Assembly: GCA_021776595.1 (NCBI GenBank)
Contig: JAJFFP010000014.1
Span: forward strand, 1-39,772
Origin: Robiginitomaculum sp.
GTDB taxonomy: Bacteria; Pseudomonadota; Alphaproteobacteria; Caulobacterales; Maricaulaceae
Length of the DNA stretch: 39,772 nt
Direction of reading: 5' to 3'
The notes under the pieces are model-generated. The model did not search any database. It had not been told where the DNA came from and worked only from the letters and a program-made list of their open reading frames with translations. This document shows positions 25,112 to 33,915 of the stretch, piece after piece. A program made the position numbers and the translations under genes. Within the stretch, counting starts at the first letter, position 1. Every line of letters starts with the position of its first letter.

Positions 25112-25236
25112 CTCCCTCTCCTTGGGGAGAGAGTTGGGGTGAGGGGCTTGTGGGTTGATAAACGCGCCTGCAAAGACGTGCCTTATAACGCCCCATCCCC
25201 TCATCTTATTCTTCTCCCATATGGGAGAAGAAAGAG
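25112..25236. repeat. REP-like pair in inverted orientation
   Basis: Two REP-like elements face each other. The left one is a hairpin CTCTCC-TTGG-GGAGAG (25116-25131) followed by a tail containing GTGAGGGG. The right one, read on the minus strand, is a perfect 24-base palindrome (25209-25232, half site TTCTTCTCCCAT) followed by a tail containing ATGAGGGG. Such pairs are common intergenic repeats in proteobacteria and form a cruciform or hairpin RNA. Their translated sequence accounts for several spurious short readings. Confidence 0.7.
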
Positions 25237-25378
25237 GTTGGTTGACTGGCCGCGTCCTGTTTTCAAACGCGGGGGATTGCCAGAACTTATCCAACATGGG
25301 CGCAGGTGGGGTATATTACCGGCACCTTGCCAATCTGTATCCGCGTGTCATTGCCGCGAAGGTGTGGGCTGATCCAAT

Positions 25379-26959
25379 TTATAAATACGTGCCAGGACAA
25401 TCATGCGCATCACGAAAGCGGCAGGCATTGGCCAGGCTTTCATCGCAATAGGAACACAGCGCTTTTGGGTGTGGCTGGGTGATGGTATCGTTTTCAATAC
25501 GAAAACCCTGTGCACGAAATTTTTTCAATGTGCGCGAAAAAGTTTCCGGGGTCATGTCCAGATAAGAGGCGATCAGTGATTTGTCGTAAGGCAGGCGGAT
25601 GGAGGTTGTGCCCTCGCCGCCTTCTTCAATGCCCAGTTTCAGCAAATACCAGCCAACCCGTTCGGACGCATTGCGCAGGCGCGAATGTTCGATCTGGCGG
25701 ATCAGATGCTGGGAGCGCATGGAGAGGCTGCCGATCATGTTCAGCGCAAAGGCATTATTGTCCTGCAATACCTGCCGCACAACAGGGGCCGGTAAAGACA
25801 GCAAGGTGGTCTTTTCCACCACTTGTGCACTGGCAACCGAGGGGATGTTCAACAAAATGGCGGCTTCCATCACGCCGTCGCCTGCGGAGAGCATTTGCAG
25901 AACCGCCTCATCGCCCGTGTCAGAGCCTTTGAACAACTTTACCCATCCTGAAAGGATCAGGTAGAAACGCGATAAATGTTCGGATTGCAAAAACAGTAAT
26001 TTGCCTTTTTCGTATTCCTGAACATTGGCATGGGACAAAAGCGATTGCAGTTCTTTTTCGTCAAGTTTGGATAATGCCGGCAGCGCCCGGATCAGCGGCA
26101 TATAGCGCTCCAGTCGGCTCGAAACTGATGCCGTGGTCCGGGAGGAGACAGAAAAGTGATCGGGCAAAGTGACAAGGCTGTTGACCAGTTCAATTTCAAC
26201 CAGTTTTAAGCGCTCTATCTTGCCGGTAAGGAGCTGGAACCAGGTAATGGGAGAAATGGTTTCCAGCTCTTCGGCGTTATCGGTGCTGGCCAGCAAGGCA
26301 TGCAGATCATCGACAAACTGCATGATATAGCCCGATGTGACCCGTTCCAGCAGGGCGCGTTGTTCGGGCGAGGCCAATGAAATGAAAGCGCGCTTATAGG
26401 CACTTTGCTCATCAATAAGCGTTAACATGCGTTCGGTGAATTCGCGGTTCTTGAAGACCTGACTGCAAAAGCCGTGAATGCCCCAGGCCCGCTCGCGGCC
26501 CACCCGTTCTTTCCATTGTAATAAATTGGCATAGGCAGTGACGCTGGTGGGTTTGTCACTGGCAATGTGCAGGGCAATCTCGATCTGTGTGTCCAGTATG
26601 GGGCTTAATATGGTGTAGGTGTAATGATTAACGGCTCTGGCAAAGGACAGGGTGAAAAGGTCGACCTGTTGGCGATGGGAGTGCAGGGCTGTGGTGGCAC
26701 CTAGAATATCCTGCACTTTTTGCAAAACAAGGGCACCGATACTGTCCAGAAGTTTTGTATCCTTGATGGTGCCCGTCAGTCTGTCTGCCGCCGCATTGGT
26801 GGCTTTTCGCTGCAAAAGCAGCTCGTCACGGAAAAATTCGCCATCACTATCCACATAAAGCGCTGTGCAGCCGCGTTCTAATTGCAACTGATGAGCCAGC
26901 TCCCCCATTTTCAACAATGTTGAAATGGTGACAGGACCAAATGTGGCTTTGCTGTCCAA
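25379..26959 (-). CDS. NIT-domain Crp/Fnr-family transcription regulator
   Basis: In my numbering this is a 526-residue one-component regulator. Residues ~10-255 look like a NIT domain, the predicted nitrate/nitrite-sensing domain of NasR and some histidine kinases: QLQLERG near 24-30 and KERVGRERAWG at 150-160. A cyclic-nucleotide-type domain follows at ~295-400, then a winged helix with MTPETFSRTLKKF at 469-481. Its Glu472, Ser475 and Arg476 match FNR's E-x2-S-R, which contacts the FNR box. The tail holds CX2CX7CX7C (Cys502, 505, 513, 521). It lacks FNR's N-terminal Cys cluster. I chose TTG 26959 (GGGGAGG 11 bases before it): a longer ATG reading would start at 27097 and run through the FNR box and the narK1 ribosome-binding site. 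The divergent neighbour is the nitrate operon. Confidence 0.85.
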   Translation of the reverse strand: MDSKATFGPVTISTLLKMGELAHQLQLERGCTALYVDSDGEFFRDELLLQRKATNAAADRLTGTIKDTKLLDSIGALVLQKVQDILGATTALHSHRQQVDLFTLSFARAVNHYTYTILSPILDTQIEIALHIASDKPTSVTAYANLLQWKERVGRERAWGIHGFCSQVFKNREFTERMLTLIDEQSAYKRAFISLASPEQRALLERVTSGYIMQFVDDLHALLASTDNAEELETISPITWFQLLTGKIERLKLVEIELVNSLVTLPDHFSVSSRTTASVSSRLERYMPLIRALPALSKLDEKELQSLLSHANVQEYEKGKLLFLQSEHLSRFYLILSGWVKLFKGSDTGDEAVLQMLSAGDGVMEAAILLNIPSVASAQVVEKTTLLSLPAPVVRQVLQDNNAFALNMIGSLSMRSQHLIRQIEHSRLRNASERVGWYLLKLGIEEGGEGTTSIRLPYDKSLIASYLDMTPETFSRTLKKFRAQGFRIENDTITQPHPKALCSYCDESLANACRFRDAHDCPGTYL

Positions 26960-27007
26960 GTGTTTTCTGGCCTCCCCTGAACCACCCAATGTAATTTCTG
27001 CAGATTT

Positions 27008-27048
27008 TTGATCTGGATCAATTGCAATTGGACAATAATAGCAATGAT
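27008..27048 (+). promoter_or_regulatory. FNR box and promoter of narK1
   Basis: A perfect FNR box TTGATCTGGATCAA spans 27008-27021, centred at 27014.5. A -10-like AATGAT (27043-27048) is about 31 bases from the centre, the spacing of a class II FNR-dependent promoter (box at -41.5), with a start near 27055. The box lies 74 bases before the narK1 ATG. It is identical to the box before the porin gene at the right end of the window. Confidence 0.85.
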
Positions 27049-27088
27049 GCCCAAACGCAAAGTAAGAAACGCTATCCTGGAGAGGGTT

Positions 27089-28414
27089 ATGGGACATCTA
27101 GATAACGTCACACCAGCACAACAGACACGGGCACTGACATATTCGACGCTCGCCTTTACCGTTTGTTTTGCCGTTTGGACAATTTTCTCAATCATCGGTA
27201 TTAAAATCAAATCAGAACTGGGTTTGAGCGACACACAGTTTGGTATTCTGGTGGCAACACCAATTCTTACCGGCTCGCTAAGCCGCATATTTTTAGGCAT
27301 TTGGGCCGACCAATATGGGGGTAAAATCGTTTACACAGCACAAATGCTGATCACCGCAGTGGCGGTGGCGCTGCTGTCTTTTGCCAATAGTTATATCATG
27401 TTTCTGGTCGCCGCCCTGGGCGTTGGTCTGGCCGGCGGCAGCTTTGCTGTTGGCATTACCTATGTCTCCAAATGGTATCCCAAAGAGAAACAAGGCACTG
27501 CCCTTGGCATTTTCGGAATGGGTAATGTGGGGGCTGCCATCACCAACTTTGGTGCCCCGATCCTGTTGGTAGCCGTTGGCGGCGCGTGGCAAAATGTCGC
27601 CCTGGTCTATGCAGCGATTATGGCCGCGACCGCCATTATCTTCTTTATTTTGGCAAAAGACGACCCGGTTCACCGTCAACGGCGGGAGCAGGGAACGCGC
27701 CATGAAAGTTTTATCAAACAACTAGCACCGCTAAAACATCTGCAAGTCTGGCGTTTTGCGCTGTATTATTTCTTCGTCTTTGGCGGCTTTGTGGCGCTGG
27801 CGTTATGGTTGCCGCGTTATTATGTGGGCGCGTATCATCTGCCACTGGCAACTGCCGGTCTGCTGGCGGCCAGTTATGCGCTGCCAGGTTCAATATTTCG
27901 CGGCATTGGTGGCTGGCTTTCCGATAAAATCGGGGCGCGCCGGGTCATGTATTGGACGTTTGGCGTAACCTTTGTGGTTTGCTTTTTACTCTCTTATCCT
28001 TCAACCGATTATCGGGTGGCCGGCATAGACGGGCCTATTGAGTTTAACCTGACCATCCCTCTTTGGATGTTTGTATCCTTAACTATCGTGCTTGGCTTTT
28101 TCATGTCGCTGGGCAAAGCGGCGGTCTATAAGCATATCCCGGTTTATTACCCTGACCATGTGGGTGCCGTTGGCGGCATTGTTGGCCTGATCGGTGGTTT
28201 GGGCGGTTTTTTCCTGCCCATCACCTTTGGCGTTATGAACGATGTCATCGGCGTGTGGACAAGCTGTTTCATGCTGCTGACCGTGCTCATCGGCATTGCC
28301 CTGACCTGGATGCACTTTGCCATTCAGCGTCTGGAAAGCGCCAAACATCCTGAACAGCATGGTCCGCGCCATCTTCCCGAAATGGAAGAACTGCACGGCA
28401 CCAGAACCCAATAA
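27089..28414 (+). CDS. narK: NarK1-type nitrate transporter
   Basis: This 441-residue major facilitator with about 12 membrane segments has the NarK nitrate signature around GVGLAGGSFAVGITYVSKWY and GTALGIFGMGNVGAA. NarK1 types move nitrate into the cytoplasm, usually with protons. Only the ATG at 27089 is preceded by a proper GGAGAGG ribosome-binding site, and it gives the family N-terminus. The gene opens the nitrate respiration operon and lies just after an FNR box and opposite the NIT-type regulator. The next gene is a NarK2-type paralogue; in Paracoccus the two are fused in one protein. Confidence 0.94.
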   Translation: MGHLDNVTPAQQTRALTYSTLAFTVCFAVWTIFSIIGIKIKSELGLSDTQFGILVATPILTGSLSRIFLGIWADQYGGKIVYTAQMLITAVAVALLSFANSYIMFLVAALGVGLAGGSFAVGITYVSKWYPKEKQGTALGIFGMGNVGAAITNFGAPILLVAVGGAWQNVALVYAAIMAATAIIFFILAKDDPVHRQRREQGTRHESFIKQLAPLKHLQVWRFALYYFFVFGGFVALALWLPRYYVGAYHLPLATAGLLAASYALPGSIFRGIGGWLSDKIGARRVMYWTFGVTFVVCFLLSYPSTDYRVAGIDGPIEFNLTIPLWMFVSLTIVLGFFMSLGKAAVYKHIPVYYPDHVGAVGGIVGLIGGLGGFFLPITFGVMNDVIGVWTSCFMLLTVLIGIALTWMHFAIQRLESAKHPEQHGPRHLPEMEELHGTRTQ

Positions 28415-28447
28415 AGGCAAAACTTAAAAAAGATAAAGGAGCCTGCT

Positions 28448-30055
28448 ATGGCCGAAGATCTGAAACAATGGAACCCGGAAGACGAAACTGAATGGAAGAC
28501 ACGGGACAAGGCCATTGCCAATCGAAATTTGTGGATTTCCATCCCGGCACTTCTGTGTGGCTTTGCGGTGTGGCTTTATTGGGGCATTATTGCGGTGCAG
28601 ATGATCAATCTGGGTTTTCCTTTTGAAAAGTCCCAATTGTTCACCTTGGCCGCCATTGCCGGTCTTACCGGTGCGACTTTGCGCATCCCCTCCACCTTCT
28701 TCATTCGTCTGGCCGGTGGGCGCAACACCATTTTCTTTACCACGGCGCTTCTGATCATTCCTGCTGCGGGTACGGGGTATTTGTTGCAAAATCCCGATAC
28801 ACCGCTCTGGCAGTTCCAGCTTATGGCGCTGCTCTCCGGCTTTGGTGGCGGCAACTTTGCTTCCTCCATGTCCAATATCAGCTTTTTCTTTCCCAAACGC
28901 ATGGCTGGATATTCGCTGGGCATGAATGCGGGGCTGGGCAATTTCGGTGTAACCACCATGCAAATTCTGGTGCCGCTGGTGATGACGGCTGCCATCTTTG
29001 GCGGTGCGCCGATGATACTGGAAACCACGTCTGGCACCTTGATCGGTAAAATACCTGCCGGCACGGAAACCTATCTGCACAATGCCGGTTATATCTGGGT
29101 GGTAATTCTGATCCCGATTGTGGTGGCCGCCTGGTTTGGTATGAACAATATCACCGCCGACCACGTCTCGCCCAATATTGGCTCACCCATTGGTGCATTT
29201 GCCAAAATCACCGGTATGTTGCTGATCGGTTTCGCCACTTCAATCTTTGGTCTGTGGCTGATGTTGCCGGCCGGTGTTGGCGGTTCCGGCCTGATGCTGA
29301 GCAAGTGGATTGTATTGCCGGTTGTTATCGCACTGACGGTATTTGCCTTAAAACTGATCCCCGGTGCCATCAAGAAGAGCCTGGATCACCAATACAAAAT
29401 CTTCAGCAACAAACACACCTGGGCGATGACGGTAATCTACACCATGACCTTTGGTTCATTCATCGGTTATGCCGCCGCCTTTGGTCTGGCCATCAAGGTT
29501 ATCTTTGGTTTCCAGCACATCATGGTGGATGGGGTTATGACCCATAATACGCCCAACCCGGACGGGCCAAGCGCCCTGATGTTTGCCTGGACAGGACCAT
29601 TTATTGGCGCCCTCATTCGCCCCATTGGCGGCATGATTGCCGATAAAATGGGGGGGGCTAAAGTCACCCAGATCATTTCTGTGATTATGGTGGCCGCTGC
29701 CCTTGGTGTCGCCTATTACATGAAGATGGCGTATGCCTCAGCAACGCCGCAGGACTATTTTGTGCCCTTCCTGGTGCTGTTCCTGATCCTCTTTGCCGCC
29801 ACCGGTATAGGCAACGGCTCCACGTTCAGAACCATCGCCATGGTGTTTAACAAGGAACAGGCCGGGCCGGTTCTGGGCTGGACCTCTGCGGTGGCTGCGT
29901 ATGGTGCCTACATCATTCCCAAAGTGTTTGGCGAGCAGATTAAAGCCACCACACCGGAATATGCACTTTATGGTTTTGCCGCTTTTTATGCGCTTTGCAT
30001 CATTATTAATTGGTGGTTTTACCTCCGCAAAGACGCCTATGTGAAAAACCCGTAA
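28448..30055 (+). CDS. narK: NarK2-type nitrate/nitrite antiporter
   Basis: This 535-residue protein is longer than NarK1, as NarK2 types are, with a charged N-terminus and 12 or more membrane segments. It shows the NarK2 features ATLRIPSTFFIRLAGGRNT, SGFGGGNFASSMSNISFFFP and the second-half signature GTGIGNGSTFRTIAM-like around residue 450. NarK2 exchanges nitrate for nitrite and so exports the product of NarG. AAAGGAGCC precedes the start, 33 bases after narK1. Together the two proteins could provide both initial proton-driven uptake and steady exchange. Confidence 0.93.
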   Translation: MAEDLKQWNPEDETEWKTRDKAIANRNLWISIPALLCGFAVWLYWGIIAVQMINLGFPFEKSQLFTLAAIAGLTGATLRIPSTFFIRLAGGRNTIFFTTALLIIPAAGTGYLLQNPDTPLWQFQLMALLSGFGGGNFASSMSNISFFFPKRMAGYSLGMNAGLGNFGVTTMQILVPLVMTAAIFGGAPMILETTSGTLIGKIPAGTETYLHNAGYIWVVILIPIVVAAWFGMNNITADHVSPNIGSPIGAFAKITGMLLIGFATSIFGLWLMLPAGVGGSGLMLSKWIVLPVVIALTVFALKLIPGAIKKSLDHQYKIFSNKHTWAMTVIYTMTFGSFIGYAAAFGLAIKVIFGFQHIMVDGVMTHNTPNPDGPSALMFAWTGPFIGALIRPIGGMIADKMGGAKVTQIISVIMVAAALGVAYYMKMAYASATPQDYFVPFLVLFLILFAATGIGNGSTFRTIAMVFNKEQAGPVLGWTSAVAAYGAYIIPKVFGEQIKATTPEYALYGFAAFYALCIIINWWFYLRKDAYVKNP

Positions 30056-30061
30056 TGTCAT

Positions 30062-30093
30062 CGGCCATGCGGGCATAAGGGTCCGCATGGCCG
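30062..30093 (+). promoter_or_regulatory. Hairpin between narK2 and narG
   Basis: CGGCCATGCGG (30062-30072) and CCGCATGGCCG (30083-30093) form a perfect 11-base stem with a 10-base loop, starting 7 bases after the narK2 stop. There is no T-tract, so it is not a typical terminator. It may be a stabiliser or processing site that lets narGHJI be expressed differently from the transporters. Confidence 0.6.
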
Positions 30094-30135
30094 CATTCTT
30101 AATCGCACATCGTGAACGCGTAAGGACAACATTCC

Positions 30136-33100
30136 ATGAGCAATTTCATCGACAGACTGACCTACTTTTCCAGGGTGGAAGGTAAATTTTCCAATGGCCA
30201 TGGCATCACTACCAGTGAGTCGCGGGACTGGGAAAAGGCCTATCGCGGACGTTGGGCACACGACAAGATTGTGCGCTCGACCCACGGCGTGAATTGCACC
30301 GGTTCCTGTAGCTGGAAAATTTATGTCAAGAACGGCCTGGTGACTTGGGAAACCCAGCAAACCGACTATCCGCGCACCCGGCCCGATATGCCCAATCATG
30401 AGCCGCGCGGCTGTTCGCGTGGCGCCAGTTATTCCTGGTATCTGTATTCGGCGGCACGGCTGAAATATCCGCTCATCCGCTCGCGCCTGCTAAAACTTTA
30501 CCGCGCCGCCAAGGCAGAGCATGGCGATCCTGTTCTGGCCTGGGGCAGCATTGTTTCCGACCCTGAAAAAGCCAATGACTATAAAAAAATGCGTGGCCTT
30601 GGCGGTTTTGTGCGCGCCAGTTGGGACGAAGTGAATGAAATCACTGCTGCCGCCAATGTCTATACCACCAAGAAATGGGGCCCGGACCGGGTGTTTGGTT
30701 TTTCACCAATTCCGGCCATGTCCATGGTCTCTTACGCGGCGGGCTCACGTTATTTGTCCCTGATGGGCGGGGTCTGCCTTAGTTTCTATGACTGGTATTG
30801 CGATTTGCCCCCTTCCTCCCCACAAACCTGGGGTGAACAAACGGACGTGCCCGAAAGTGCGGACTGGTTCAATTCATCCTACATTATTGCCTGGGGCTCC
30901 AACGTGCCACAAACGCGCACACCGGACGCGCACTTCTTTACCGAAGTGCGTTATAAGGGCACCAAAACCGTGTCTGTCACCCCGGATTATTCAGAAGTGG
31001 CCAAGCTCACCGACATGTGGCTGAACCCGCGTCAGGGCACCGATGCGGCCATGGCCATGGCCATGGGGCATGTGGTGTTCAAGGAATTCCACTTAAGCGG
31101 CAAATCGGAATACTTTACCGATTATGTGCGCCAGTATTCCGACATGCCGATGCAGATATTGCTGGAAAAGCAAGGCGATCACTTTGTGCCAACCCGTAAT
31201 TTACGCGCTTCGGACTTCACCGGTGCCTTAAAAGTCAAGAACAACCCGGAATGGAAATCGGTAGTTTTTGATGAAAGCTCGCAAAGCCATCGGGTGCCAA
31301 ATGGCACCATCGGTTCTCGCTGGGGTGAGGAAGGCAAATGGAATCTGGAAGCCAGAGATAATATTTCCGGCGAGGACATCTGGCCTTCGTTAAGCAATAT
31401 CGACAATGCGGATGCGGTGCTGGAGGTTGCCTTCCCGTATTTCAGCAATCAGGAGCACGAGAGCAAGATTTTTGCCCATACCGATCATGACAGTGTGCAG
31501 GTGCGCAAGCTGCCGGTGCGCAAAGTCATGCTGAAGGGTAAAAAGGAAGCCTGGGTGGCCACGGTGTATGATCTGATGGCCGCGAATTATGGCATTGATC
31601 GTGGCCTTGGCGGCGAAAACACGGCCAGGAATTATGATGAAAATGTGCCGTATACCCCGGCCTGGGCCGAGGCCATTACCGGCGTTAGTGCTGATAAAAT
31701 TATCCAGGTTGCCCGCGAGTTTGCACAAAATGCCGACAAGACCCGTGGGCGAAGCATGGTCATTTTGGGGGCGGCGATTAATCACTGGTATCACATGGAT
31801 ATGACCTATCGGGGGATTATAAATCTTCTGATTATGTGCGGTTGTATCGGTAAATCCGGCGGCGGCTGGGCGCACTATGTGGGACAGGAAAAACTGCGTC
31901 CGCAAACCGGTTGGCTACCTCTGGCCTTTGGGCTTGACTGGTCCCGCCCGCCCCGGCAAATGAATGCTACCTCATTTTTCTATAATCACTCCAACCAATG
32001 GCGCTATGAAAAACTGGGCGTGGATGAAATCCTGTCGCCTCTGGCTGATGCTGATAAGTGGAAAAATCATTCCCTGATCGATTGTAATGTGCGCGCCGAG
32101 CGCATGGGCTGGCTGCCTTCTGCGCCGCAACTTGATGAAAACCCCCTCTGGCTGGCCGAAAAAGCCAAACGCGAAGGCAAGTCCACTAAAGATTATGTGG
32201 TTGATCAGCTCAAGGGTGGTGATTTGCAATTTGCCGCCGAGGATCCGGACCGCGCCGATAATTTTCCGCGCAATCTGTTTGTTTGGCGCTCCAACATTCT
32301 AGGCTCGTCCGGCAAGGGCCATGAATACATGCTGAAGCATTTGCTGGGCGCGCAAAACGGCCTGATGAGCGACGATCTGGGCGAAATGGGTGCCGCCAAA
32401 CCTGCCGAGGTCAAATGGCATGATGCCGCCCCTGAAGGGAAACTGGACCTGGTGGTAACGCTCGATTTTCGCATGTCCACTACCGCCGTTTACTCGGACA
32501 TCGTAATGCCAACGGCCACATGGTATGAGAAGAACGATCTGAACACTTCTGACATGCACCCCTTTATTCATCCCCTTTCCCGCGCCGTGGACCCGGCCTG
32601 GGAAAGTCGTTCGGACTGGGATATTTTCAAAGGTCTGGCCCGTAAGTTTTCTGAAATCTGCCCCGGCCATCTGGGGGTTGAAACCGATCTGGTGACCGTG
32701 CCGATCCTGCACGATACTCCCGGTGAACTTGGGCAGGCACTTGGTGTTTCCGACTGGAAAATAGGTGAATGTGATCCGGTGCCCGGAAAATCCATGCCCA
32801 ACCTTGTTGAGGTCAAACGCGATTACCCCAGCCTATACAAGAAGTTCACATCGGTTGGACCGTTATTGAGCAAGCTGGGCAATGGCGGCAAGGGAATTGG
32901 CTGGAACACCGAAACTGAGGTGGAGCTTCTGGGCAAGCTCAACAAAACTGTGCGCGAGGAAGGCGTCAGTAAAGGCCAGCCGCGCATTGAAAGCGATATT
33001 GATGCGACCGAGGTTATCCTGTCGCTGGCCCCTGAAACCAATGGGCAGGTGGCGGTAAAAGCCTGGGCGGCCTTGTCCAAAATGACCGGACGCGATCATA

Positions 33101-33915
33101 CCCATCTGGCCCGTCCAAAAGAGGACGAGAAAATCCGTTTTCGCGACATTCAGGCCCAGCCGCGCAAGATCATCTCGTCGCCAACCTGGTCCGGCCTTGA
33201 GGACGAACACGTCAGCTATAATGCCTGTTATACCAATGTGCACGAGCTGATCCCCTGGCGCACCCTGACGGGTCGCCAACAGTTTTATCAGGACCATGAA
33301 TGGATGCGTGATTTTGGCGAAGGTCTGTGTGTGTATAAACCGCCGATTTCCACCCGCACCATCACCAATTCGGTAAAAGCGCGCGGCGGCGATGCAAAAC
33401 AAATTGCGCTCAACTGGATCACCCCGCACCAGAAATGGGGCATTCACTCGACCTATTCAGATAATTTGCTACTGCTCACCATGAACAGAGGTGGGCCGGT
33501 GGTCTGGCTCTCGGAAACCGACGCCCGCAAGGTTGACGTGGCCGATAATGACTGGATCGAGCTTTATAACGTCAATGGGGCCATTACCGCCCGTGCCGTG
33601 GTTTCACAGCGTGTGCCCGAAGGCATGTGCATGATGTATCACGCCCAGGAAAAGACCATGAATACACCGGGTAGCCGTATTACCGGCAAACGCGGCGGTA
33701 TCCATAACTCGGTTACCCGCGCGGTGGTTAAACCCACCCACATGATCGGCGGTTACGCACAGCTTTCCTGGGGTTTCAACTATTACGGCACTGTTGGTTC
33801 CAACCGCGATGAGTTTGTCATTTTGCGTAAAACCAACACGGTGGACTGGATGGAAGAGCCATATACCGAGGGCCAGCCCATCAACACACCAAAACTAACG
33901 GAGGCAGCCCAATGA
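30136..33915 (+). CDS. narG: Respiratory nitrate reductase, alpha subunit NarG
   Basis: This 1259-residue molybdenum enzyme reduces nitrate to nitrite on the cytoplasmic side of the inner membrane, receiving electrons from NarH. The N-terminal FS0 cluster ligands are visible at His50, Cys54, Cys58 and Cys93, the numbers known from E. coli NarG. The molybdenum-ligand region is YDWYCDLPPSSPQTWGEQTD near residue 215-235, in which the Asp of the YDWYCD segment corresponds to E. coli Asp222. The length matches the family (about 1245). There is no twin-arginine signal, in keeping with the cytoplasmic Nar type rather than the periplasmic Nap type. It overlaps narH by 4 bases. Confidence 0.98.
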   Translation: MSNFIDRLTYFSRVEGKFSNGHGITTSESRDWEKAYRGRWAHDKIVRSTHGVNCTGSCSWKIYVKNGLVTWETQQTDYPRTRPDMPNHEPRGCSRGASYSWYLYSAARLKYPLIRSRLLKLYRAAKAEHGDPVLAWGSIVSDPEKANDYKKMRGLGGFVRASWDEVNEITAAANVYTTKKWGPDRVFGFSPIPAMSMVSYAAGSRYLSLMGGVCLSFYDWYCDLPPSSPQTWGEQTDVPESADWFNSSYIIAWGSNVPQTRTPDAHFFTEVRYKGTKTVSVTPDYSEVAKLTDMWLNPRQGTDAAMAMAMGHVVFKEFHLSGKSEYFTDYVRQYSDMPMQILLEKQGDHFVPTRNLRASDFTGALKVKNNPEWKSVVFDESSQSHRVPNGTIGSRWGEEGKWNLEARDNISGEDIWPSLSNIDNADAVLEVAFPYFSNQEHESKIFAHTDHDSVQVRKLPVRKVMLKGKKEAWVATVYDLMAANYGIDRGLGGENTARNYDENVPYTPAWAEAITGVSADKIIQVAREFAQNADKTRGRSMVILGAAINHWYHMDMTYRGIINLLIMCGCIGKSGGGWAHYVGQEKLRPQTGWLPLAFGLDWSRPPRQMNATSFFYNHSNQWRYEKLGVDEILSPLADADKWKNHSLIDCNVRAERMGWLPSAPQLDENPLWLAEKAKREGKSTKDYVVDQLKGGDLQFAAEDPDRADNFPRNLFVWRSNILGSSGKGHEYMLKHLLGAQNGLMSDDLGEMGAAKPAEVKWHDAAPEGKLDLVVTLDFRMSTTAVYSDIVMPTATWYEKNDLNTSDMHPFIHPLSRAVDPAWESRSDWDIFKGLARKFSEICPGHLGVETDLVTVPILHDTPGELGQALGVSDWKIGECDPVPGKSMPNLVEVKRDYPSLYKKFTSVGPLLSKLGNGGKGIGWNTETEVELLGKLNKTVREEGVSKGQPRIESDIDATEVILSLAPETNGQVAVKAWAALSKMTGRDHTHLARPKEDEKIRFRDIQAQPRKIISSPTWSGLEDEHVSYNACYTNVHELIPWRTLTGRQQFYQDHEWMRDFGEGLCVYKPPISTRTITNSVKARGGDAKQIALNWITPHQKWGIHSTYSDNLLLLTMNRGGPVVWLSETDARKVDVADNDWIELYNVNGAITARAVVSQRVPEGMCMMYHAQEKTMNTPGSRITGKRGGIHNSVTRAVVKPTHMIGGYAQLSWGFNYYGTVGSNRDEFVILRKTNTVDWMEEPYTEGQPINTPKLTEAAQ

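Larger units (their letters stand above)
24675..25378. other. Gene-free region with repeats
   Basis: About 700 bases lie between the amidohydrolase start and the 3' end of the NIT-type regulator gene. I find no credible gene. Short readings in it encode peptides of the 'SPSPQLSPQGEG' kind that come from repeats. The region holds a cluster of GAGGGTCA-like motifs and one inverted repeat pair, listed separately. The first 300 bases show nothing I recognise beyond the amidohydrolase promoter region. Confidence 0.7.

Noticed and set aside
24993-25297. Short readings with 'SPSPQLSPQGEG'-like peptides
   Set aside because: These peptides come from the REP-like repeat, not from genes.
26960-27097. 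A 46-residue N-terminal extension of the NIT regulator beginning at ATG 27097
   Set aside because: It would overlap the narK1 start and ribosome-binding site and turn the perfect FNR box into codons. The NIT domain needs no such extension.
31046-31070. A short GCCATG tandem in narG
   Set aside because: It encodes alternating Ala-Met residues in the NarG reading frame and is explained by coding sequence.
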